64,000 bases of DNA from Schistosoma mansoni (Eukaryota > Platyhelminthes > Trematoda > Strigeidida > Schistosomatidae). The stretch's first letter is position 1; each line of letters starts with the position of its first letter. The notes beneath the pieces are model-generated. The model saw nothing but the letters and a program-made list of their open reading frames with translations, was not told the origin of the DNA and did not search any database. The stretch is taken from positions 15,463,753 to 15,527,752 of the forward strand of contig NC_031500.1 in NCBI RefSeq assembly GCF_000237925.1, given 5' to 3'. This document shows, one piece after another, positions 9,637 to 20,500 of this stretch. The position numbers and the translations under genes are program-made.

Positions 9637-9737
9637 TATATATATATATATATATAACACTATAACGTGTTGTTCATCCATCAACTAGAAACTAAATTAT
9701 TTTTGCATATTCAATTAACTTATGGACCGTTTTGTAA

Positions 9738-9940
9738 GTTTGATGGAGTTTTGTTCTCTGAGCTGGATGGTTTGGTCGTGGAGCTTTTATCGTTCTTCTG
9801 GACGACAACATCAGCACAAACTTCAGATAGAAGTGAAGAATGATGAAAGCTCCACGGCCAAACCATCCATCTTAGAGAACAAAACTCCATCAAAATCATC
9901 TACCTGAGCTACAAATCTTCTCCACTATCTCAACATTTTC
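9738..9940. repeat. Foldback hairpin repeat F, copy 1
   Basis: Two inverted arms of about 58 bp (9741-9798 and 9838-9895) share TGATGGAGTTTTGTTCTC and GGATGGTTTGGTCGTGGAGC. The arms enclose a loop with ACATCAGCACAAACTTC and are followed by a GAGCTACAAATCTTCTCCAC tail. The same design occurs at 24218-24440 and 34582-34680. Confidence 0.8.
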
Positions 9941-12277
9941 AGTCAGTCACAACGTAGAACTTCGTACGTACGTACATCAGTTCGAGTTGCCGTACCACAT
10001 TAGCACAAAGGTGCAGTTGTCGATTCAAATCCCATAGTGGTAGAAGTAGTAAGAGTATAAGCAGTAATCCGAAAGATTAGGGTTTGAAGATGTTATTCAA
10101 GGAGTATAATCCAATGAAATAAATTTGGAAAGAAAAAAAGGATAGGGACATGAGGAATTCAGAAGATTAGAATTTGGTAGAACACAAAGAGTGGATGCAC
10201 CTTCGCCATTGCAAATGATTTTGAGCCATGTCATTCAAGGTCTCTAACCATCGATTGCTATTATCTCGCGAATCCCAACCAGGTAGTCTACACCTACCAG
10301 CATGGCTCAGTCCAATTGTCAGTGACTTTATGGATTTGTGCCACGTTTTGGTCTGGCCACACCTAACTTCTTAACATTTTCGTAATGCCTATTTCATTTT
10401 GGTCACTGTTTACATTTGTATTAGACCAAACCATTCCCATTCCTGACACTAGATACATTTATATTAAGTCCTGTCATAATTAGAAATGGTCTTTTCCCAA
10501 TACAACATAAAATGAATACAATCTTTCTATTGTTAGTTTACATTGAAATTTTAAAAAAAACAGTAAGTTAACTTTCCAAAGTTTCAGCCCACAAAGTCAA
10601 CAAATATATAATAGTTGCTTAGATATTATTATCACTATGGTGAACTATTCTTCTATTCTTCTAATTCAGTTTAAGTAATCAGTTAATGAATAGTTCCTTT
10701 TCAATAAAGTAAAGTCTGTTAATTTCATGTTGTTATTACCTTACAATTGTTCTGATAAAATAATCTATGTCGTTGTATCTAGATAGTACGGTTTAGAGAA
10801 TTGAAAGTGATATGTAAGCGAGAATGATAATGATTGGTTATTTTGCTGAGTTCGACACTTATAGATAGTGTGACAGGTATTATACATTCCTCTATCCTGA
10901 TTATTATTGATTAACTGTTCCTTGTTGTTGAATTATGTCGGATTTTCGGCTAATCTTGTGTTCTTGATCTGAGTTGTGTTGAAGTCTTGTAGAATAGACA
11001 CTGGACGGGAATCTAGTGTAGATATTCGTCTAAGGTAAATTAACGTCCCATATACGTGACAAAAGTGAAAGGATTGTTATAACAAGAAACCCTAGCGTTA
11101 TAACAAGTATCCTATCGTTTATAACAGAAAGAAATAGCAAATGATTGATTCTATGTTACAACACTTTACTGAAAATTGATTTACCTTGTAAGTGTCAATA
11201 GAATACCAGGAGCAGGTATGAAAGATAATGATGTATTTGAGTAGTATATATTTTTAAACAAAATAGAGAACAACTCAAATAATGAGGAGCTAACATACAT
11301 AGATCAATAATAAAGCTAAGGTTCTGTCAGTAACAATAGAAGCAAAGGTTACTATTGCATCTCTACTGATATCAACCTAACTACATTGAGAATTTGATTA
11401 GAGAATATATATGAAACTGTAGATTGAAATACTAATATTAAGATTATATCTTGTCAGCTCTACCGTTAATCAGAACTAAATAAGTCATATACTATTTAAT
11501 TTATCAGTTAACTAATAAGTGTGGATACATACGTAGAGAAAATCAGTCAAGGTATGTAAATGGGATGATGAAACTTATGTCGAAATGGATTCAGGGTCAT
11601 TTATCATCACAAACCCAGATAAGAACAAGGACCAGATACTGATGCTCTTCTATAACAAAACTCATAATTAAAATAAATTATAAAACTGACCTAAGCTCAT
11701 TAAGTGGATGTTTACAGCTAAGTCAACAAAAGCTCAGTATCCTTCCTATTCGTTAACCCGACTGGCCACTTGATTGAAAAGGAAGATTTTTCTTAGTCAA
11801 TTGAATCTAGAAATAACTGTACACATTTGTTCATTCATATATATGTCCTTCAGAAGTATAAGCCACACTTTTCTGCCAGTGGTATTCGCTTTGTTCTTTA
11901 GATAGGGAAGGCAAATCTTAACCAAGGGCGTGAGCTTATTGATTTTTCGATATCTGATTAGTTCACTGTATCGGAAACTAAAAATATTACAGTAAGACTA
12001 TAACTTATGGAAGATCTTTGAGCAATGTTGGAGTGACTTTGAGACAACTCTCCTGATTATTAGGATTGGAAAAGGGCTTTAAACTAATATGAAGAATTAG
12101 GAGTTAGCTAACTTGCGTGTCATTTTGTTTCGTTTCGCTCTCGTCTATTCGTCTCTTTAACTCGGTTTCTCCGATTTTCCGTTCTGTGCTCAACGATTAT
12201 ACAAAATATGCATATTCAAAACTTCATTCTCGTATTTGATTTATTTAATTCCGTTATTTACTAACTATTATTCTGGT
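9941..12277. other. Intergenic stretch with one decayed repeat
   Basis: No exon supported. A decayed block at about 10180-10380 (TACACCTACCAGCATGGCTC, GTGACTT, TGTGCCACGTTTTGG) resembles 62205-62330. The rest is AT-rich and unassigned. Confidence 0.45.
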
Positions 12278-12765
12278 ACACACGAACAAATACAGACGAA
12301 GACAACAAATGTAACAGCAGCCTCTGCATCAATAGGCCTCAACATACACAAAGGAAAAGGCAAGATTCTCAAATATAACACGGAGAACACCAACCCAATC
12401 ACACTTGATGGAGAAACTCTGGAAGATGTGGAAACATTCACGTACCTGAGAAGCATCATTGATGAACAAGGAGGATCTGATGCAGATGTAAAGGCGAGGA
12501 TTGACAAAGCAAGAGCAGCATTTCTACAATTGAAGAACATATGGAACTCAAAAAACAACTAACTTCTAAGTGAGAATCTTCAATACGAAAGTCAAGACAG
12601 TCCTACTGTACGGAGCTGAAACGTGGAGAACTACTACATCCATCATCAAGAAGGTAAAAGTATTTATAAACAGTTGTTTACGCACAATACTCACGATTCA
12701 CTTGCCGGATACTATAAGCAACAGCCTACTATGGGAGAGGACAAACAAACAAACAAATGACTCTA
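12278..12765 (+). mobile_element. RTE-like LINE fragment, broken
   Basis: C-terminal reverse transcriptase segment ([43 protein letters not shown]). It carries a stop at about 12560 and a frame change before 12570, and it ends in an ACAAACAAAC tract. It lies 5' of two further RTE pieces at 13300-14185. Confidence 0.8.
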
Positions 12766-13299
12766 AAGAATTTGTCCATTTAAAACTAGTAGTTACTATC
12801 AAAGCTTTAGTTGGTCAGAAATTTAAATTTGAACCCTATATTAATAAATAATGTATCCAATATATTATCCGGTCGTAATACTCACCTTTACCTCTAATGA
12901 GTATTTAATGTCACTAATTTCGTTCTTTACTTTCGACGATCATTAACTCTTATACCTCTCATATATAAAAACGTCTCCTCCCCCCCCCTTTTTTATTAGG
13001 TTTCTCTTCTTTTCGGTATTTACAGTCTTTGGAAATTTTTGTTCAGAACAAAATATTGATTTCTTTCTTACAGACATTTATACGTTGACCATAACTATAA
13101 ATTGTACTATGGGAATTTAGTATATGGTGTAGACGAGTACACTATTGTCATCAATGTTATCGTCGTTAATTTCCTCCTGATGGTCAATGAATTTTTTTTG
13201 ATAATGGTACTAAGTAATGTCGATTTTAGTTTTTTAAGGAAGCATGTATTTTATGTAGCCCTTGTATATAATTTGACAATTATTAGTCGAATATTAGTT
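12766..13299. other. Unannotated AT-rich stretch
   Basis: Contains a C/T homopolymer run near 12977-12995; no gene or repeat otherwise recognised. Confidence 0.5.
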
Positions 13300-13738
13300 A
13301 TTTACCTACGCCTCTTACCCCTCATGGAGGAGCATAGACCGCCCATCAGTATTCTTTAAAGAACTCTGTCCTGGACAATCCATTCAACTTGTTTCCAGTT
13401 TTTATTCATCCTTTTGAAATTTGATCTAATTCCCGACTCAGTGTGCTCTTTAGCCTTCCACTTCTTCGTTTCCCTTTAGGATCCCAAGTTAGCGTTTGCC
13501 TCGTGATGCAGTTTGGTGATTTCCACAATGTATGTCCTATCCGCCTCCATCATCTTTTCCTCATTTTCTATTCAGACGGAAGCTGGTTTGTTCTCTCCCA
13601 CAATAGGATGTTGCTGATGGTATCCTGTCAACGGACATCAAGTATCTTGTGTAGACTATTGTTTATAAATACTTGTACATTTTTGGTGATAGGTGTAGTA
13701 ATTCTCCAAGTTTCAGCTCCATACAGTAGAACTGTAGA
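13300..13738 (-). mobile_element. RTE-like LINE 3' fragment (minus)
   Basis: Minus strand encodes RTE C-terminal pieces, including LLYGAETWR and the WERTNQ segment, down to the 3' end region (CATAGACCGCCC complement). It is joined directly to a plus-strand RTE piece at 13739. Confidence 0.75.
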
Positions 13739-14185
13739 ACTCTTTCTTCTGGTGGTTGACTTGATTATGAAGACCTCCGCATCGGAGGGAAAGCACGGAA
13801 TACAATGGAGAGCCAATATGCAACTAGACGATTTGGAGTTCGCAGATGACCTGGCCCTTCTACCCCATACACGTGAACAAATGTAGATCAAGACAAGCAG
13901 TGTAGCAGAAGCCTATGCATCAGTAGGCCTCAACGTACACTAGGGAAAAGGAAATACAATACGGAGAACACCAACCCAATCACACTTGATGTAGAAATTC
14001 TGAAGGAGGTGAAAACTTTCATCGATGAACGAGGAGGATCTAATGTAGAAATAAAGGCAAGGATTGGTAAAGTAAGGGCAGCATCCCTACAGTTGAAGAG
14101 CATATGAAACTCTAAACAACTGTCAACCAATATCAAAGTTACAATCTTCAATACGAACATCAAGACAGTTTTACTATTTGAATGT
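13739..14185 (+). mobile_element. RTE-like LINE fragment (plus), inverted partner
   Basis: Starts with the LIMKTS/KHGIQW segment and FADDLALLPH motif (about 13840-13870), with several stops downstream. The minus/plus junction at about 13738 is the pattern left by 5' inversion (twin priming) or by later rearrangement. Confidence 0.75.
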
Positions 14186-15819
14186 ATATATGGCTTCACA
14201 TCGATTGACTCTACGTTTGTTAGTACAGTGAATACAGTGCAGTACATTTTCAAACCAATTTTGCTCATTTATCGCTTAGACGGAAAAATAGCACATTTTA
14301 TTACTGTTTACTGATTAAAGTAGTATTCAACAGAGTTTCCCGCTTGCTTAATAAGAATAAAACGATGATATTCAATAAATATGTAAAATATATTGTTAAT
14401 TCAAAGATCAAGTTATAACTGAACATTGTCTTTTATTTCAACACCACTGGTCATTGTTATTTTCTGGTTGAATAGTCTTCAATTTTTCTTTATCGCAACC
14501 TTCCTCACGATTGGTTGACGTTCTAAAATAGAATAGGAATAAAGCAAAATGATTTACTAGGATGATTCATTTCTGAACACTAACTCGATCTTCTTTCTCC
14601 ATCTATTCATTTAACAAAAAAGTTAAAAATGTGATCGAGTAGCCTCTGTAACAAATTCAGTTACTACAAGGAGTAGTAGTTGGTATTATAATTGAAAACT
14701 GGATCTACTAAGTAGTAGTTGTAATAGATCTATATTTCTGAGTAACTTTGTTTGAACTCAGACACATATGAAATGGATTGATACTGAAAATAGATTTCGT
14801 AAAAGATTGTTATAATTTAGAGTGAAACTAGAGACCAATGATTGTTGAGTAGCCGTTCCATCCTAGTTTGGAACTCCACAGCGGTGCTTATCCATGAGCC
14901 CTTATAGGATCGGGCCCATAACTTTCAAGTCTAACAAGGAACATGATATTCTTAGAACAGCCGATCAGGTTCATACTTTACGGTTTCAGTGACTTTGCTA
15001 TATGGTAAAATTAAATGATTCTTCTTTAGTTTGATAAATCATACTTTTTCACTACATATTCACAGAATCCATCGTAAGTTCGGTTTCAATTGATTTGATT
15101 GTTAGTTTCTGTTTGTGATAAAAAAATTAGCTACAAAATCTATTGATCTTCATAAACTCTCCGTCGAAATGAACTCATCAGTTAAGTAGTTATACTTTGA
15201 ATATCAGTGAACAACTTGAAATGTTTGGCAAAACTACGTCAACCACAAATAAAATCAATAATTATTACTATGGCGACGGTTCCCAGTGAACTCAAGAAAG
15301 CCGTATGAAGCTCCAAAAGAGTCGAAGGCATTCCACCGAATCATCGTTTAGAAGAATATTCCAGAATATCAACGTGTAGCTTCCCTATTGGACAAATGCT
15401 AAAAACCACTGCATGTGGATTGGATGGCTTTAATGATCTTTTTGTTTTTATTAAAAAACTATAAATACCAAAATAGTTTTGTACCATATTTGACAGCGTT
15501 TGGAATAAGATTCCATCCCATTTTTCTTCTATCTTCTAACTTACTAATTGAAGAGTTCAAGCATTCGAGCGCTTACATTATACCCGGTATAGCAGGAATC
15601 CAAACTCTAAATATAACATTTACACTTTTAAAAGTGACTCAAGATACCACTAAGGAACCAATTAAACAAACGTCATTGAATAAGTATGAATATAACAGAA
15701 GTATTATGTAGATCTCAGTGTATAAATAATCTTAGATCTATCTCAATTGGTCACAAAACTCTGTGTAAGTTGGGAAAAATTACGCCATAAATAATAGGGT
15801 TTAACTATCAAAAACAATA
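14186..15819. other. Intergenic stretch with a decayed SINE-B remnant
   Basis: At about 14838-14935 the minus strand shows a SINE-B relic (GCCGTTCCATCCTAG, ACTCCACAGCGGTGC). No exon is supported; the open frame at 15415-15711 has no recognisable domain and no splice context. Confidence 0.45.
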
Positions 15820-16050
15820 ACTTTTATAGTTGAAATCATTAGTCAATCGAAGCTAGACCACTATGAAAAACCTAGAAGCACTGGATTGCCATTCCGTCCT
15901 ATTGAGGGACTACTCAGCAGTGCACATCCACGATCCCGCCTCGCGAGATTCGAACCCAAAACCTGTCAGTCTTGGGCTCGAGCCCTTAACCTCTAAACCA
16001 CTGACCTGGCATCCAACGGTGTTAATGTCCAAATTTAACTTATCCACGAA
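15820..16050 (-). mobile_element. SINE-B copy, hammerhead inactivated
   Basis: Full head, ribozyme region and tail, but the core reads CTGAGTA and the GAAA reads GGAA. Confidence 0.8.
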
Positions 16051-16534
16051 AAGCGATCTAAATGAATTTCTTTTTTTTTAATATCTGATCATCAATTTGA
16101 TTACCTCAACAAGATAGGTATCAATTGATTTTACTGTGAAAGGAAAAAGGATGGCTTAACAAATATGAAACTCTGTTTCATTGATTATGTCTATCAACAT
16201 AAGTTGTATGTAACACTTATCGGTGATAGAAAACCTGACAACAGAAGACTATGAAGGTCAACTTGAATAAAACAGAAACGGAATAAGAAAGGTATTGTAG
16301 ATTTGAAGAATCATACAAAATATGAAAGACAAATGATTGAAATCTGTAAATGAAATATTTCATGTATCGTCCTCATACTTTACTTATCATTGTTCCCACT
16401 CGTGTTCTCGTTCACAACATTATCACTCAAACAGGACTGATATGGCTTGACTAAAAAAAATCAGACAACATATTGATAAGAAGTGATTAATTATTTCATT
16501 ATCCAAACATTCGTTTTCATAACCAACTATACTT
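16051..16534. other. Unannotated AT-rich stretch
   Basis: Nothing recognised. Confidence 0.5.
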
Positions 16535-16955
16535 AATATTAAATTCACTTAGTATTGTTTGTTTGAATCTTCCCATCGATGTGTTAGGACTGCAACTGAT
16601 CAGTCTCTAATCGGCATATGTGCATACTGTGCGTATTATCTCGATATAGCCTTAATTCACAAGCATTGTAGGCAAAGGTGGATAGTGGCTAGTAGTGGAA
16701 TCCAGAACGCGCGTTTCGTCCTATTTGAGACTCATCAGCTGGATGTACCTGCATCTAAGAGTTCATGTTCACTTGGGGACCCGAATCCAGTACCTTTCAC
16801 TTCAAACGCCATCGCATTATCCACTTAGCTACTGAGTCCTGATAGCCACTTGTTTGTGTAATGGGTTGAAGTTTAAATTCATTTAGTATTGTTTTTTTGA
16901 ACCTTCTCATTGATGTTTGGGACTGCAACTGGTCAGTCTCTCTCAAATTTATATA
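16535..16955 (-). mobile_element. SINE-A copy plus start of a second unit
   Basis: Minus-strand SINE-A with head, hammerhead and tail. Upstream of the head the segment with TTGTTTGAATCTTCCCATCG recurs (16555-16580 and 16888-16915), so part of a second unit is joined head-to-tail. Confidence 0.8.
16700..16744 (-). ncRNA. Hammerhead ribozyme motif (SINE-A), core intact
   Basis: Minus strand: ATCCAG, CTGATGA, stem II with one G-U pair, GAAAC, then a GTT cleavage triplet in place of GTC, then CTGGAT. GTT fits the NUH rule but is usually slower. Confidence 0.7.
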
Positions 16956-17092
16956 TACCATGATAATATTTGAGTTGACTTATAGACAACTAATTTGATT
17001 CGATGATAATTGAGTTTATAGGTACCAATAACAAGGTTGGATTGGACAGTTTGAAATAAATTAAGCATTGGGTATAAAGTTAATAATAAATG

Positions 17093-17352
17093 TATTTCTT
17101 TGTTATATTCCAGTGAATAAAGAAATTGTACTTCTGACGTTTCGTGACTTAATGTGAGGTACTTCTTCAGAGTAACTCGATAACCGAATTCAATTACCGC
17201 AAGTTTTAAAATAGTACAAAAGAAACATTTTAAAACTATGTTAATTAAATTCGATCATGTATTTACTCTGAAGAAGTATCTTACATTAAGTGACGAAACG
17301 TCAGGAACACAATTTCTTTAATCATTGACATATAACAAAGAATATATATCTG
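17093..17352. repeat. Inverted repeat G with CTGAAGAAG...GACGAAACGTC motif
   Basis: The left arm (about 17093-17185, read on minus) and right arm (about 17262-17352, read on plus) are the same roughly 90-bp sequence in opposite orientation. Both contain CTGAAGAAGTA and ACGAAACGTCAG. The motif recalls hammerhead-related ends of Penelope-like elements, but stem II does not pair well. Confidence 0.6.
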
Positions 17353-17367
17353 TTAATAGACAATTCA

Positions 17368-17373
17368 TTTATT
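17368..17373 (-). promoter_or_regulatory. Possible polyadenylation signal of the 324-aa gene
   Basis: AATAAA on the minus strand, about 42 bases beyond the TAG at 17415-17417. Confidence 0.4.
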
Positions 17374-17414
17374 ATTAATATTGAGAACAATAATAATGAT
17401 TGTATACTAACTTA

Positions 17415-17595
17415 CTAAAGACGTGGTAAAGGACGTTGTTTCAATTTGGAACGTTTACTATCTGATGGTTTTGATTGATTTTCTTCTATTTTATCATTAT
17501 CAATGTCACTTGATTGTTTATCATCTGACTTTAATTGTTTTTGTTGTAAACGTTCAGCTAAGGCGGTTTCATGTTCTTCACGATCTTTTTGATAC
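17415..17595 (-). CDS. 324-aa gene, terminal exon 7
   Basis: Acceptor TTGGTAG. Encodes a helix, then a Ser/Asp-rich linker and a basic C-terminus, with stop TAG at 17415-17417. Confidence 0.78.
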
Positions 17596-20500
17596 CTACC
17601 AAAATAAAAGTATAAATAATTAGTTCTAGTGAAATCATAATATGGTGTGTGTACTACTTATATCGAAATAAGTAGTATATAACGCTAGTTAGGAATAGAA
17701 TGTCTGACAGCAGAAGGTCAAGAAGATCGAGAAGGAAAGAAGAAGAACAGAAAGCAATTGGTATAAAAATACAGAAACAATGAAGATTAAGACGATTGAT
17801 TGACATTTTGCAAATGAATTATTTATTGATTAGAAGGGGTTTTGTGGAGATTTCAGTATTTTCATAGTTGAAATCATGAGTCAATTGAAGCTAGACCACC
17901 AAGAAAGCACTGGACGGCCGTTTCGTCCTATTATAGAACTCCTCAGCAGTGTGCATCCACGATCCTTCACTCACGAGATTCGAACCCAGGATCTACCATG
18001 GTGGTCTAGCTTCAATTGACTCATGATTTCAACTGTGAGAATTATTTCTTGTATCATTTTCAGATTTTAATAAAAGGTTTTGTAATTTGTTTTTAAATAC
18101 ATTCGTTTGTCCTCCTTTGTGTTCTCGTTCACTTCAATACGATATCACTTTGGTAAACTTGAAAATACTTATATACTGTGGATAGACATAATTTAGCTCA
18201 TTAATAAAGACTCTGGACTAATCACTAAAGGACTATTCTACTCGAATAAGCTATTTTTTACATGTCAACAACCTTGGCTTTGTATGGAATAAAGCTTTAG
18301 AAGGATTTGTATTGGATTATAATGAAATAGTGGCCAGAATGAACAATTTGTTTCCTTCGAATTCTGAAAATACCTTCGTTTTGGACAATAACATTCAAAA
18401 TTACTCAACTAATCTCAAAGATCGTCTCACAAGATGTATTGTTAGTGTCTAGTACCATTTCTAGCTTATTCTAGCTTTCGGACGTACCAGCTTATTCATT
18501 CTTCATGAGTTACACTTTGACTTTGTCAACTACTATCTCTCTTAACCCTCACTGTTTTATTGAGTGTGTGCTTGTTAGTGTGTACTGTTTACCAAACTCA
18601 TCAAATGTCAGTAACGTATTTTTGTCTGGTTATAAATATTGAATCACACTTTATGGAAGAGTTGACTCAATCGCCTTCTCCGCCTCACTTTGTTTCCCAT
18701 TTTTTTCAACGACAATATCCATTTCGCATCACTTTTCCACATATATTGTGTGCGCTAGAATCTTTTCAATTAATTTGGCTCTTCATTAGGTTGTTTATTA
18801 GCCTTTGTATTCTCCCTCTCGCGTGCGCATATTAGCTTCTCTGCTTAAATTCGTTTGGTGTGCTTCTAGTTTATTCATATATACTATTCAATGATAAACT
18901 GTAGTCTGTACTTGATGTTGCTTTCTGAATTCATACACCATTGGAAATTATTGAATAACGGTTATCAGGGTGATTGACATACGAATCATAAGGAATTATC
19001 TTGGAGCTAATCCAATACAATATATTAACCGTAAGATGACTACATGCATAATGATTAGGACAATCAGATTAATCATGATAACTATTCATGTAAAATTGAT
19101 ATTAATTCAAGTTTAAGGATGTTATTTTATTAGAAAAAATACCTGATCTTATGGTTAGTGATTATATCTATAATATCAGTTCATTTGAAGGTGAGCATCA
19201 GTTATTCAACGTCTTGAGCAGCCTAATCATCAGTCAGATTGTGTTCATTGTATATCGTCTATTGATTAGCATTCTATCCATTCATTTTAACAATCATAAA
19301 CGTCGTTTATTCCCCAAATCAAAATTCATAACAAATTCCTAATACAAAGGTTTTACTATGTTTCAGTGGCTTGGCTTTGAGATAATTCCTTATGTTACAT
19401 TTAATAATCACCTTGATAACAATTATCATGTCAATCCCAACGGTGTAAGAATTCAGAAGGCAATAAGAAACGGCGACTACAGTTTATCAGCGGATAGCAC
19501 AGATAACAAAGTTACAAGCAGAAGGAGCGAATTGGAGCAGAGAGACTAATGTGTATGAGTTAGAGAATGCAAAGGTGAATTTGTAGTCAAATCGAACCAA
19601 GGCTCAGCGATGCAAAGCAAAGGCTAAGCAAAAGCGACTAATAAGATNNNNNNNNNNNNNNNNNNNNNNNNNNNNNNNNNNNNNNNNNNNNNNNNNNNNN
19701 NNNNNNNNNNNNNNNNNNNNNNNNNNNNNNNNNNNNNNNNNNNNNNNNNNNNNNNNNNNNNNNNNNNNNNNNNNNNNNNNNNNNNNNNNNNNNNNNNNNN
19801 NNNNNNNNNNNNNNNNNNNNNNNNNNNNNNNNNNNNNNNNNNNNNNNATTGTTAGTGTCTAGTACCATTTCTAGCTTATTCTAGCTTTCGGACGTACCAG
19901 CTTATTCATTCTTCATGAGTTACACTTTGACTTTGTCAACTACTATCTCTCTTAACCCTCACTGTTTTATTGAGTGTGTGCTTGTTAGTGTGTACTGTTT
20001 ACCAAACTCATCAAATGTCAGTAACGTATTTTTGTCTGGTTATAAATATTGAATCACACTTTATGGAAGAGTTGACTCAATCGCCTTCTCCGCCTCACTT
20101 TGTTTCCCATTTTTTTCAACGACAATATCCATTTCGCATCACTTTTCCACATATATTGTGTGCGCTAGAATCTTTTCAATTAATTTGGCTCTTCATTAGG
20201 TTGTTTATTAGCCTTTGTATTCTCCCTCTCGCGTGCGCATATTAGCTTCTCTGCTTAAATTCGTTTGGTGTGCTTCTAGTTTATTCATATATACTATTCA
20301 ATGATAAACTGTAGTCTGTACTTGATGTTGCTTTCTGAATTCATACACCATTGGAAATTATTGAATAACGGTTATCAGGGTGATTGACATACGAATCATA
20401 AGGAATTATCTTGGAGCTAATCCAATACAATATATTAACCGTAAGATGACTACATGCATAATGATTAGGACAATCAGATTAATCATGATAACTATTCATG

